From Pseudobutyrivibrio sp. (GTDB taxonomy: Bacteria > Bacillota > Clostridia > Lachnospirales > Lachnospiraceae), in the NCBI RefSeq assembly GCF_015057185.1, contig NZ_SVEV01000036.1, positions 1 through 32,686 of the forward strand: a stretch of DNA of 32,686 bases. Direction: 5' to 3'. The notes beneath the pieces are model-generated. The model was not told the DNA's origin, made no database searches, and worked only from the letters and a program-made list of their open reading frames with translations. Positions 16,905 through 25,092 of the stretch are shown piece after piece. The position numbers and the translations under genes were made by a program. Position 1 is the first letter of the stretch; each line of letters begins with the position of its first letter.

Positions 16905-16942
16905 ATACCATCCTAGCCATTTGGCAGGATGGTATTTTTTTT
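16905..16942 (+). terminator. Strong intrinsic terminator
   Basis: ATACCATCCT (16905-16914) pairs with AGGATGGTAT (16926-16935), and the stem is extended inside by GCCA/TGGC with one bulged A. A run of eight T follows. It ends the two-gene zinc-ribbon operon. Confidence 0.9.
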
Positions 16943-17008
16943 CTTGTGGATATGGATTATAATAGAGAAAGTGTTTAGCACAAGAATAAGTATTTAGGAG
17001 AATTTGTT

Positions 17009-18283
17009 ATGGGATTATTTGACAAGAAGAAAAAAGAGCAGGTGGAAGAAACTAAGACACTTACTCTTGAAAATACAGAGGTTAAACCTGATTCAGACAA
17101 TCAGCAGCGTTATTCTGTAATTGTTGAGAATGTTACAACAATGCTTGATGGAGATGGCGTCATTGTAACTGGTCGTCTTACCGGTAAATTATCAAAGAAC
17201 GATTATTTGTATTTATATCAGCCTGCTGCCATGCCTGTTCGATGCACAGTAGCTGGTATGGAAGCAAAGCTTGATGATAATAGAACATCTATCGTTGACG
17301 AGGCAGAGGATACCGTAGTATCTCTTCAGCTAGATATTGCAGAAGACATCAAAATCAGAAAGTTTGCAGTACTTACAAATCTTGGACCACAGGAGAAATC
17401 TAGTGCCAAAATTTCTGCAGAGGACGCTGCTCTAGCAGCACTAATTAATGGCATGCCAGCTTTTGGCAAGGATAATGGTTATCATGCCACACTTGCATAT
17501 TGGCTTAGCCATGCACATCTTATTACTCCAATTAAATTGGACAAGGAGCCACAGCTTAATGAGAAGGGTGTGGCCACTATCAGCAAGGACGCAAAAATCG
17601 GATTTTACATGCTCAAATCTACTGCAAAGCTTGCAGGTACACCTGAGGGACAGGATAGCATGGTACTTCCTTTATTTACAGATTGGCAGTCACTTCGTAG
17701 ATGGAAGGGCTTAGCTCAGGATGGAACCAAAGTCCACACACAGATTATTAGCTTCCAGCAGCTTTATTCGATGCTCAAAAAGGGCACTGTCTATGCAGGT
17801 ATAGCTATCAATCCTTTCAATCCTATTCCATGTACACTTCCAGTTCCATATTTGGATACAATTGTTAATACACCTGGATACAAAAATGAATTTGGACCAA
17901 AGGAAGGCCAGGGAGCAGTTCAGGAGGAAAAACTTCGCGCTGGACAGAAAATTATGCTTGGACTTCCAAAAGAAAATGAGGAGAATGCAGCTATTCGTGA
18001 AAAGCTGGCTGAGTACGGACAGACTCATGAGGATGTTAATTCGATAGCCTTCCTTACAAAAGTAGAAGAAGAAACAAAAAATGTTAGACACTTAGTAGTG
18101 TTAGATTTCACACAGGAATATTCAGCTGAAGATATGAAGGAGCATATGGAGGCTATTTATCAACAGCTCAATCCTCTCGCAAAGGAAATTAAGCAGGTTG
18201 AGTTTGCGATTAAGGGTAGAATTACAGCTCTTGATGATGTTGTTTCACAGCATCAGGACAAAATGGTTGTATATAGCAAATAG
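17009..18283 (+). CDS. EF-Tu-domain-2-like plus SseB domain protein
   Basis: A 424-residue cytosolic protein. After a charged tail (MGLFDKKKKEQVEETK), residues about 34-126 (YSVIVENVTTMLDGDGVIVTG, LSKNDYLYLYQP, CTVAGMEAKLD, VVSLQLDIAEDIKIRKFAVL) follow the order of strands in domain 2 of EF-Tu-like GTPases, including the G-x-G-x-V-x-T-G-R turn. Residues about 138-290 match SseB (ALAALINGMPAFGKDNG, PLFTDWQSLRRWKG, GTVYAGIAINPFN). Residues 310-424 resemble the SseB C-terminal domain. SseB was first described as an enhancer of serine sensitivity; the biochemical role is unknown. A TATAAT lies at 16958-16963. A lipase-like gene follows 29 bases later. Confidence 0.85.
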   Translation: MGLFDKKKKEQVEETKTLTLENTEVKPDSDNQQRYSVIVENVTTMLDGDGVIVTGRLTGKLSKNDYLYLYQPAAMPVRCTVAGMEAKLDDNRTSIVDEAEDTVVSLQLDIAEDIKIRKFAVLTNLGPQEKSSAKISAEDAALAALINGMPAFGKDNGYHATLAYWLSHAHLITPIKLDKEPQLNEKGVATISKDAKIGFYMLKSTAKLAGTPEGQDSMVLPLFTDWQSLRRWKGLAQDGTKVHTQIISFQQLYSMLKKGTVYAGIAINPFNPIPCTLPVPYLDTIVNTPGYKNEFGPKEGQGAVQEEKLRAGQKIMLGLPKENEENAAIREKLAEYGQTHEDVNSIAFLTKVEEETKNVRHLVVLDFTQEYSAEDMKEHMEAIYQQLNPLAKEIKQVEFAIKGRITALDDVVSQHQDKMVVYSK

Positions 18284-18312
18284 TTTTAGCTTACTTTTAC
18301 AAGAGGCATAAT

Positions 18313-19278
18313 ATGACAACGGAAGAATTGATAATTAAGGACAAGGATTTTGCTAATCAGTTGGAGGGCAAAATCCTTCCTTTTCTAAAAAGCAATATTA
18401 AAGATGGTTACTTTACAAACCGTGATGGCCTAAAGCAGTATTATCAGATTCTTATTAATTCACAGGAGAAAGGCTCCATTGTTATTTGCCACGGTTATAG
18501 TGAGTTCACTACCAAATTTAGTGAGACCATGTACTATTTCTATGAAATGGGCTATTCGGTTTTTATAGTAGATCATCGAGGACATGGCATGTCAGATAGA
18601 CAGGTTAGCGGATACTCAAAGATTCATGTTAATCATTTCGAAGATTATGTAGAGGATTTTCATGAGTTTGTTGAGAAAATTGTTATTCCAGAGAGCCTGA
18701 CAGAAAATCTTTTATTATTTGCCCATTCAATGGGCGGGGCAATTGCTTCACTATACATGGAGAAATATCCAAATGATTTTTCAAAAGCAGTGCTTACATC
18801 GCCTATGATAGCGTTAAACACCTCGGGCAAAAGCAATTTTGTAGTGGGACTTGTAAAATTTTTATCTCACATTCCGTTTTTGACCAAAGCATACATGCCA
18901 AAGCAGCATGACTATGATCACAAATTCAAATATCCATATTGTTCTTCTATGTCCAAGGCGAGATATACCTTCACATATCAGGAAAGAGAAAGAGTGCCAG
19001 AATATCGCACCGATGGCTGCACCTATGGATGGGCTAGAGAGGCTATTAATGTTTCTAAAAAAATTCTTAAAAACGCCCATTTGATTTCAATTCCTGTTAT
19101 ACTTATGCAAGCATCTATGGATACATTGGTTTTACCAGAACCGCAATCCCAATTCGCTCAGTTGGTTCCAAACTGCCGACTTGTGAGATTTGATGGTTGC
19201 AAGCATGAGATATTCAATGCTACCGATGATATTATCCTAGACTACTATAAGATGGTATTTGATTTTTATAATGAATGA
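18313..19278 (+). CDS. Alpha/beta hydrolase, lysophospholipase/monoacylglycerol-lipase-like
   Basis: A 321-residue serine hydrolase without signal peptide. Motifs: oxyanion region VICHGYSEFTTKF, VFIVDHRGHGMSD, nucleophile elbow AHSMGGAIA with Ser139, acid D270 in LMQASMDTLVLPE, and H298 in GCKHEIFNATDD. Spacing and the HGMSD motif fit the PldB/MGLL group that cleaves lysophospholipids or monoacylglycerols; the actual substrate is unknown. Its ribosome site is AGAGG. It lies between the SseB-fusion gene and clpX with gaps of 29 and 18 bases, so the three genes are likely one transcription unit. Confidence 0.9.
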   Translation: MTTEELIIKDKDFANQLEGKILPFLKSNIKDGYFTNRDGLKQYYQILINSQEKGSIVICHGYSEFTTKFSETMYYFYEMGYSVFIVDHRGHGMSDRQVSGYSKIHVNHFEDYVEDFHEFVEKIVIPESLTENLLLFAHSMGGAIASLYMEKYPNDFSKAVLTSPMIALNTSGKSNFVVGLVKFLSHIPFLTKAYMPKQHDYDHKFKYPYCSSMSKARYTFTYQERERVPEYRTDGCTYGWAREAINVSKKILKNAHLISIPVILMQASMDTLVLPEPQSQFAQLVPNCRLVRFDGCKHEIFNATDDIILDYYKMVFDFYNE

Positions 19279-19296
19279 ATTGGTAAGGAGTGCAGT

Positions 19297-20811
19297 ATGT
19301 CAGACAAGGATTTTAGAGAGTTTGACCCAGAAGAAACTACAGCAGATATTTCTGATGAGGTTATAGAAGAAGTAACTGGACAAAATAATAAAAACAATAC
19401 AGATTCAGAAAACGATGACAATGAGAAAAAGCCAACTGAGTTTTGCTACATGTGTCGTCGACCAGACACAATTGCTGGTCCGCTTATTAAATTAGCGCCA
19501 GGAATGTCAGTATGTTCAGAATGTATGCAACGTACTTTTGATTCTATGGGCAGCTTTGGATTTGGCGGCGGTGATAATTCAAAGAGTAACGTTGATATGT
19601 CAAAGATGCCAAATATTAGCTTCCTTAATCTTGGCTCTTTATTTGGCGAAGGTCCCAAAATTAAAAATGCTCATGGCCCTTCATCTGCTAATAAGGAAGA
19701 GGACAGACCAGCTCCAGCAATTGATATTAATAATATTATCCCACCACATAAAATCAAGGCTATGCTTGATGAATACGTTGTTGGTCAGGATTACGCTAAA
19801 AAGGTTATGTCTGTAGCAGTTTACAATCACTACAAGCGTGTTGCTACAGGAACAATGGATGACATAGAAATCGAGAAATCTAATATGCTTATGCTTGGAC
19901 CTACTGGTTCGGGTAAAACATATTTGGTACGTACATTGGCTCGACTTCTTGATGTGCCTCTTGCAATCACAGACGCAACATCACTTACAGAGGCAGGCTA
20001 TATCGGTGACGATATCGAGTCAGTAGTTAGCAAGCTTTTGGCAGCTGCTGGAAACGATGTGGAGAGATGCCAGCAGGGTATCATCTTCATCGATGAAATT
20101 GATAAGCTAGCTAAAAAGAAAAATGCAAATCAGCGTGATGTTAGTGGTGAATCTGTTCAGCAGGGAATGTTAAAGCTTCTTGAGGGGGCGGATGTAGAGG
20201 TTCCAATTGGTGCTTCTAGCAAAAATGCAATGGTTCCTACTACTACAATTAATACTAGAAATATATTGTTTATCTGCGGTGGAGCTTTCCCAGCAATGGA
20301 CGAAATAATAAAGGCTCGCTTGAACAAGCATTCGTCAATGGGATTTATGGCTGACCTCAAGGACAAATATGACGATGACAAAAATATTCTTCAGAAGGTT
20401 ACAGTTGAGGACCTTAGAGAATTCGGTATGATACCAGAGTTTATCGGAAGACTCCCAATCGTATTTGCGACAGAGTCTCTTGATGAAGATATGCTGGTAC
20501 GTATTTTAAAAGAGCCAAAGAATGCAATTATCAAGCAATATCAGAAGCTGCTGGAATTAGATGAAGTAAAACTAGAGTTTGAGGATGAGGCTCTTCATGC
20601 AATCGCAAGAAAAGCTATTGATAAAAAGCTTGGAGCCAGAGGACTTCGTTCTATCATTGAGGAGTTTATGCTTGATATCATGTATGAGATTCCAAAGGAT
20701 GACAATATTGGCCAAGTAATTATTACAGAAGATTATATAGAGAAAAAGGGCGGACCTAGAATTCTTGTGAGAACTATGGGGATGATTCCTGAAAAAGTCG
20801 CTGTCCAATAG
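19297..20811 (+). CDS. clpX: ClpX-type AAA+ unfoldase with N-terminal extension
   Basis: A 504-residue ClpX, about 80 residues longer than the usual 420-430. Order: Asp/Glu/Asn-rich tail (1-48); zinc-binding domain with C50, C53, C73, C76; Gly/Ser-rich insert (80-145); AAA+ module with Walker A GPTGSGKT (201-208), pore loop GYIGDDIE, Walker B IIFIDEID (D266, E267), IPEFIGRLPIVF, and sensor-2 GARGLRSIIE. The ClpP-docking loop reads SMGFMADL, with MGF instead of the canonical IGF. ClpX unfolds tagged proteins for ClpP. Neither clpP, tig nor lon is next to it. It follows a hydrolase gene by 18 bases, so it may be a second, specialised ClpX. Confidence 0.93.
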   Translation: MSDKDFREFDPEETTADISDEVIEEVTGQNNKNNTDSENDDNEKKPTEFCYMCRRPDTIAGPLIKLAPGMSVCSECMQRTFDSMGSFGFGGGDNSKSNVDMSKMPNISFLNLGSLFGEGPKIKNAHGPSSANKEEDRPAPAIDINNIIPPHKIKAMLDEYVVGQDYAKKVMSVAVYNHYKRVATGTMDDIEIEKSNMLMLGPTGSGKTYLVRTLARLLDVPLAITDATSLTEAGYIGDDIESVVSKLLAAAGNDVERCQQGIIFIDEIDKLAKKKNANQRDVSGESVQQGMLKLLEGADVEVPIGASSKNAMVPTTTINTRNILFICGGAFPAMDEIIKARLNKHSSMGFMADLKDKYDDDKNILQKVTVEDLREFGMIPEFIGRLPIVFATESLDEDMLVRILKEPKNAIIKQYQKLLELDEVKLEFEDEALHAIARKAIDKKLGARGLRSIIEEFMLDIMYEIPKDDNIGQVIITEDYIEKKGGPRILVRTMGMIPEKVAVQ

Positions 20812-20897
20812 TTACAGAATTGTGAATTCAGAACGATTATAGGTAATAAGTAACGTAAATAAAAATTTGTTCAAAATATTCGGACATTTTCTTTACT

Positions 20898-20925
20898 TTG
20901 AAAAAGTGTTCTGTTAAACTAAATT
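20898..20925 (+). promoter_or_regulatory. Promoter of the cold-shock gene
   Basis: TTGAAA (20898-20903) and TAAATT (20920-20925) are separated by 16 bases. A hairpin TTGAGC/GCTCAA (20928-20944) begins next to the expected start point and ends about 13 bases before the Shine-Dalgarno site; structured leaders are common in cold-shock mRNAs. Confidence 0.45.
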
Positions 20926-20972
20926 TAGTTGAGCGTGGGGCTCAACGAGTAATATATTGGAGGTACTTTAGC

Positions 20973-21176
20973 ATGAGCAAAGGTACAGTTAAGTGGTTCA
21001 ACAATTCAAAGGGCTACGGATTTATCTCAGACGAAGCTGGAAACGATGTATTCGTTCACTTCAGCGGCATCAATTCAGAGGGCTTCAAGACTCTCGAGGA
21101 AGGTGCTACAGTTGAGTATGAAGTAACTGATGGGGCAAAGGGACCACAGGCTGTTAACGTAACAGTTGTACGTTAA
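20973..21176 (+). CDS. Cold-shock protein (CspA family)
   Basis: A 67-residue single-domain nucleic-acid-binding protein. It has the family start [19 protein letters not shown] (RNP1 is KGYGFIS) and RNP2 VFVHFSGI. Such proteins bind single-stranded RNA and keep mRNA open in the cold or during growth. The ATG at 20973 is supported by TGGAGG 10 bases upstream; an in-frame ATG at 20898 overlaps the promoter and was rejected. The 5' leader carries a small hairpin. It is probably a separate unit from clpX. Confidence 0.96.
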   Translation: MSKGTVKWFNNSKGYGFISDEAGNDVFVHFSGINSEGFKTLEEGATVEYEVTDGAKGPQAVNVTVVR

Positions 21177-21268
21177 TCAAATTTTTCATTAATCATATTT
21201 TTGGGATACCTTTGGTTGTGTTATGAAAAACAAGCTATAGGCAATACAGAATTGATTAAGGGGGAGAG

Positions 21269-21309
21269 GCAGCGTAAGTAATTACGCTGCTTACTTTTTT
21301 TTAGAGGAG
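21269..21309 (+). terminator. Terminator hairpin with T-run fused to the next ribosome-binding site
   Basis: GCAGCGTAA (21269-21277) pairs perfectly with TTACGCTGC (21282-21290). TTACTTTTTTTT follows (21291-21302), and the Shine-Dalgarno GAGGAG (21304-21309) of the transglutaminase gene begins one base later. It probably terminates csp, but it can also act as an attenuator for the downstream gene. Confidence 0.7.
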
Positions 21310-21315
21310 AATTAA

Positions 21316-22452
21316 TTGAAAAAGATACTGCATTTTTTACTTAATATATTATTAACTCTATTCTTTATTGTAGCGGTACTTGCTGGATTATTTTTTTATA
21401 GGCAATGGAAAAGCGGGAAACTCATAGATTCTAAGATCCCAGAAGCTGTTACAGTTGAAAGTGTTTCTTATGACAGATATGCATACCAGCATATTAGCGC
21501 TGAGGCCCAGGAAACCTACGACCAAATATACGACTGTATAATCAATTTCGATGATGCAGTTACACTTGTCACAAATGATGAAAATGTGCTCAATGCTGCT
21601 TATGAAGCTATGACTGCAGATTATGGTGATTTATTTTGGATTAGTGGATATCAGTACAATACCTACACTTCTGGGGATGAAGTCGTACGTCTAGAGTTTT
21701 TACCTAAATATACAATGTCTGAAGATCAAAAAAATGTTTATCAGGCAAGTGTGGAACAAATATCTAACCAGTGGTTGTCGGGCATAAGCCAGTCTGCCAG
21801 TGATTATGAAAAAGCTAAATACGTTTTTGAGACCCTAATTGAAAATGTAGATTATGATGTAAATAGCCAGGAAAATCAAAATATTCTCAGCGTTTTCTTA
21901 TATAACAAGACCGTATGTCAGGGATATGCAGATGCAGCATGGTACCTTTTGGACAAGCTTGGAATAAACAGTGTGGTTATTACAGGAACGGCCAACAACG
22001 AGAATCATGCATGGAATTTAGTATACCTTGATGGTGCCTATTATTATATGGACGTAACCTGGGGAAATAGTAAATATTTAAACCAAAATAATGACACAAC
22101 AAAGCGTGTGAACTATGCATACATGGCACTGACTACAGAGGAAATTAGCCAGAGTCACACTATAACATCTAGCTTTGAAGTGCCAGAATGCTTGTCCAAT
22201 GCAGATAATTATTATGTCCATGAGGGCCTCTACTATGATTGGTTTGGGACAGATGCTATAGGAAATAGAATTGCCCAGTCCTTTGAAGCGGGGGATAGTG
22301 AAATATCCTTAAAGTTTAGCAGTTCTGATCTTTACGGACGAGTAATTACCTATTTCTTTGATGAAAAGCACATTACAGATTATTGTAAAGATATTGAATC
22401 GATCTATTATTTGAAGGACGATAATGCAAATGTTTTGACAATTCAATGGTAA
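21316..22452 (+). CDS. Membrane-anchored transglutaminase-like protein
   Basis: A 378-residue exported protein. It starts with TTG at 21316, supported by GAGGAG. An N-terminal hydrophobic segment (ILHFLLNILLTLFFIVAVLAGLFFY, about 4-28) is an uncleaved anchor or signal. The core transglutaminase fold has a full triad: C201 in TVCQGYADAAWYLL, H231 in NENHAWNLVYL, and D246 in YYYMDVTWG. In bacteria this fold is mostly a cysteine protease or a cross-linking enzyme at the cell surface; the true reaction is unknown. The final 110 residues (YNYV-like beta-rich tail) are not recognised. It is preceded by the hairpin at 21269-21302. Confidence 0.85.
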   Translation: MKKILHFLLNILLTLFFIVAVLAGLFFYRQWKSGKLIDSKIPEAVTVESVSYDRYAYQHISAEAQETYDQIYDCIINFDDAVTLVTNDENVLNAAYEAMTADYGDLFWISGYQYNTYTSGDEVVRLEFLPKYTMSEDQKNVYQASVEQISNQWLSGISQSASDYEKAKYVFETLIENVDYDVNSQENQNILSVFLYNKTVCQGYADAAWYLLDKLGINSVVITGTANNENHAWNLVYLDGAYYYMDVTWGNSKYLNQNNDTTKRVNYAYMALTTEEISQSHTITSSFEVPECLSNADNYYVHEGLYYDWFGTDAIGNRIAQSFEAGDSEISLKFSSSDLYGRVITYFFDEKHITDYCKDIESIYYLKDDNANVLTIQW

Positions 22453-22479
22453 AAATTGAATAAACTAAAATATTTGACG

Positions 22480-22502
22480 CATGTGGTTTTAAAAACTACA
22501 TG
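22480..22502. promoter_or_regulatory. 23-base palindrome after TTGACG, candidate operator or terminator
   Basis: CATGTGGTTTT and AAAACTACATG are inverted around one central A, with a single G-U in the RNA form. It directly follows TTGACG (22474-22479), which could be a -35 box. No T-run follows, so an operator upstream of degV is as likely as a 3' hairpin of the transglutaminase gene. Confidence 0.4.
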
Positions 22503-22520
22503 ATGAATTAATAAAAACTA

Positions 22521-22549
22521 TTTACGTGGTATTGCTTTGGTGGTAATAT
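22521..22549 (+). promoter_or_regulatory. Possible degV operon promoter
   Basis: TTTACG (22521-22526) and TAATAT (22544-22549) are 17 bases apart, 30 bases before the degV ATG. Each matches consensus at four of six bases. Confidence 0.4.
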
Positions 22550-22578
22550 ATACTTGATTATTGATACGGAGGAATACC

Positions 22579-23415
22579 ATGTACAAAATTATATTAGATA
22601 GTTGTGGAGAACTTACAGATGAGATGAAGGCTGATGGACGTTTTGTTAATGTTCCATTGACTTTAGAGATAGATGATGAACAAATTGTAGATGACGAGAC
22701 TTTTGATCAGGCAAGCTTTATTAAAAAGGTCGCAGAAAGTCCTAATGCTCCTAAATCAGCATGTCCTTCACCAGAGGCTTTTATGAAGGAGATGGAATGC
22801 GATGCTGATAATGTTTACGTAGTCACTCTTTCGGCTGAGCTTTCTGGTTCATACAATAGTGCCTGCCTTGGCAAGGATTTATTCCATGAGGAAAATTCTG
22901 AGAAAAATGTACACATTTTTAACTCTAAATCAGCTTCTATTGGCGAGACATTAATTGCTCTTAAAATTGCTGAGTGTGAAAATGCTGGCATGTCTTTCGA
23001 AGAAGTAATTGCAAAGGTTGACGAATACATCGAGGGGCAGCACACATTCTTCGTGCTTGAGACACTTGAAACATTTAGAAAATCAGGACGTCTTTCTGGA
23101 TTAAAAGCAGTTATCGCAGACACTCTTAATATCAAACCTGTTATGGGTTCTACAGAGACTGGTTATATTCAGCAGTTGGCCAAGGGCCGTGGCATGAATA
23201 TGGCCATTGAAAAGATGACAAAATGTCTTATGGATGTAACAACAAATTGTGAGGACAAGATTCTTGCAATTTCTCATTGCAACTGTCCTGAGCGTGCTCT
23301 ATCATTAAAGAAAAAAATGGAGTCGATTGCCAATTTTAAAGAGATCTTTATCGTGGACATGAGAGGTGTTAGTACCATGTATGCAAACGATGGAGGCGTT
23401 ATCATGGTAGTCTAG
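22579..23415 (+). CDS. DegV family fatty-acid-binding protein
   Basis: A 278-residue DegV/FakB-type protein. These bind a fatty acid and present it to a fatty-acid kinase for phosphorylation. Motifs: YKIILDSCGELT at the start (normally D-S-x-x-D/E-L), PNAPKSACPSPEAF (usual TSQPSP-like position), VVTLSAELSGSYNSA, FNSKSASIGE, LETFRKSGRLSGLKAVIADTLNIKPVM, and the C-terminal GVSTMYANDGGVIMV. GGAGG precedes the ATG at 22579; the earlier in-frame TTG was rejected. It begins a tight operon with folC, a J-domain protein and a MATE transporter; there is no kinase gene (fakA) in the window. Confidence 0.92.
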   Translation: MYKIILDSCGELTDEMKADGRFVNVPLTLEIDDEQIVDDETFDQASFIKKVAESPNAPKSACPSPEAFMKEMECDADNVYVVTLSAELSGSYNSACLGKDLFHEENSEKNVHIFNSKSASIGETLIALKIAECENAGMSFEEVIAKVDEYIEGQHTFFVLETLETFRKSGRLSGLKAVIADTLNIKPVMGSTETGYIQQLAKGRGMNMAIEKMTKCLMDVTTNCEDKILAISHCNCPERALSLKKKMESIANFKEIFIVDMRGVSTMYANDGGVIMVV

Positions 23416-23423
23416 TTTGATTA

Positions 23424-24644
23424 ATGACATACGAAGAGATTGTTAATATAATTGATAATAAACGTCGATTTGGAAAAGCTTGCGGGAGAGATGTGACATC
23501 ACATTTTATGGATGCTCTTAACCATCCGGAAATGGGATTTCACATTATCCACATAGCTGGCACCAACGGCAAGGGATCAGTGGCAGCTTTTGTGAGTAGT
23601 ATCTTACAGGCTGCTTCTTTTGCGTCTAATGAGCCTTTTAAAGTGGGGTTGTTTACCTCTCCCCATTTGATTGATTATACAGAGAGAATTCAAATAAATG
23701 GTCAGCAGATTTCTAGAGAGGACGTCACTAGAATTGGAACGATGCTTCTTGGTGTAGATTTGGATTTAGAGCCAACAATGTTTGATTATTGGTTAGCTAT
23801 GGCTATGGTGTATTTCCGTGAAAACAATGTGGATTATGTAGTTCTTGAAACTGGTCTTGGTGGGGCAAAGGATTCTACCAATGGATTATCACAATATCCT
23901 GAAGTTTGTGCAATCACATCCATAGGCTTAGAGCATACCCAGTATTTAGGTGATACCATAGAAGCTATTGCTGGTGAAAAGGCGGGCATTATTAAACCAA
24001 AAGTTCCTGTTGTAATTGGTCAGTTACCTCTAGGTGCTGTTTCCGTTATTAGCGAGAGGGCTCATAGCCTTGGCGCTGAGGTTTTTCAGGCACAGCCAAT
24101 AGATACTAACATTGAACTTGGTTTATTTGGTGGATATCAACGTCAAAATGCAGCTACTGCTGTGGAAATAATAAAGAATTTACCAATAAAAATTACAATG
24201 GAAAGTATTAAGAAGGGGCTAGCAGAAGCCTCTTGGCCTGGTAGAATGCAGATTATATCTAAGAATCCATTTATTCTATTAGATGGAGCTCATAACCCAT
24301 CTGGGGTACAGGCTTTATATGATAGCCTTAGGGCGGAATTTCCAAATGAAAAGTTTTCATTTATAATGGCAGTAATGGCGGATAAAGATTATCTGGAAAT
24401 GGTAGAAATCATCCGTCCGATTATTGCTGAGATTTATACCGTGACTATTGAATATTCTAGAGCGATGCAATCTCAGAAATTAGCAGAGAGTCTTCAAAGC
24501 ATCGGTATAGCTGCAATTTCTTGTGAGGATTACAAAAAAGCAGTTAAATTGGCTAGTTGTAGCGGACACAAGGTTATAATGATGGGGTCATTATATTTTA
24601 TTGGTGAGGTTTTACATGATAAGAACGAGGCAGGAAGCGTGTAG
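23424..24644 (+). CDS. folC: Folylpolyglutamate synthase / dihydrofolate synthase
   Basis: A 406-residue Mur-ligase-family enzyme that adds glutamate to folates. Motifs: FHIIHIAGTNGKGSVAAF P-loop (G46-T-N-G-K50-G-S), LFTSPHLIDYTERIQING, VLETGLGGAKDSTN, SIGLEHTQYLGDTIEAIAGEKAGI (Lys carbamate region) and LLDGAHNPSG in the C-terminal domain. The start codon lies 8 bases after the degV stop and has no clear Shine-Dalgarno site, so translation probably relies on coupling to degV. Its 3' end overlaps the start of the J-domain gene by 29 bases. Confidence 0.94.
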   Translation: MTYEEIVNIIDNKRRFGKACGRDVTSHFMDALNHPEMGFHIIHIAGTNGKGSVAAFVSSILQAASFASNEPFKVGLFTSPHLIDYTERIQINGQQISREDVTRIGTMLLGVDLDLEPTMFDYWLAMAMVYFRENNVDYVVLETGLGGAKDSTNGLSQYPEVCAITSIGLEHTQYLGDTIEAIAGEKAGIIKPKVPVVIGQLPLGAVSVISERAHSLGAEVFQAQPIDTNIELGLFGGYQRQNAATAVEIIKNLPIKITMESIKKGLAEASWPGRMQIISKNPFILLDGAHNPSGVQALYDSLRAEFPNEKFSFIMAVMADKDYLEMVEIIRPIIAEIYTVTIEYSRAMQSQKLAESLQSIGIAAISCEDYKKAVKLASCSGHKVIMMGSLYFIGEVLHDKNEAGSV

Positions 24645-25092
24645 CGTTCTTGGGTTGACTATTTACGCTACTAATTCCCAGGTTAAAACAGCATACAAAG
24701 AATTGGTCAAAAAATATCATCCTGATGTTACTGGCAGCAATGACGTTACTATGTATGAGCAAATAACAGAGGCCTATCAGTTTCTCATGACTGAATCAAA
24801 AGGTAAAGTTATGACTCATTCTAGGGTTGTGGGTAAACCTCAACAGAGAACCACTGCAAGCAATGCGGACTATGCAGCATTTCAGAAAAAGGCGGCTAGA
24901 CAAAAGCAAAAAAAGGCAGAAGAGTTTGCTCAGAAACAAAAGGAGTTTGCAGATAAAGCAAAAAAACAAGAAGCTGATTATAAGAGAGCTATGGAGGCAA
25001 TTGATGCTATTCGAGCGGCTCGAACCTTGCAGGCAATGATATGGGCCAATGGATTAGGAAAAAATAATGGAGATAATGAAAAAGCGGACTGA
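24616..25092 (+). CDS. J-domain (DnaJ-like) protein
   Basis: A 158-residue protein. Residues 1-62 form a J-domain, ACSVLGLTIYATNSQVKTAYKELVKKYHPDVTG with the HPD signature at H35-P36-D37, which stimulates a DnaK ATPase. Residues 80-135 are a charged Lys/Gln/Ala-rich coiled-coil (QKKAARQKQKKAEEFAQKQK and on). There are no zinc-finger or substrate-binding domains and no membrane segment. ATG at 24616 is preferred because GGTGAGG lies just upstream; TTG 24601 and GTG 24604 are alternatives. It overlaps folC by 29 bases and the MATE gene by 26 bases. Confidence 0.85.
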   Translation: MIRTRQEACSVLGLTIYATNSQVKTAYKELVKKYHPDVTGSNDVTMYEQITEAYQFLMTESKGKVMTHSRVVGKPQQRTTASNADYAAFQKKAARQKQKKAEEFAQKQKEFADKAKKQEADYKRAMEAIDAIRAARTLQAMIWANGLGKNNGDNEKAD

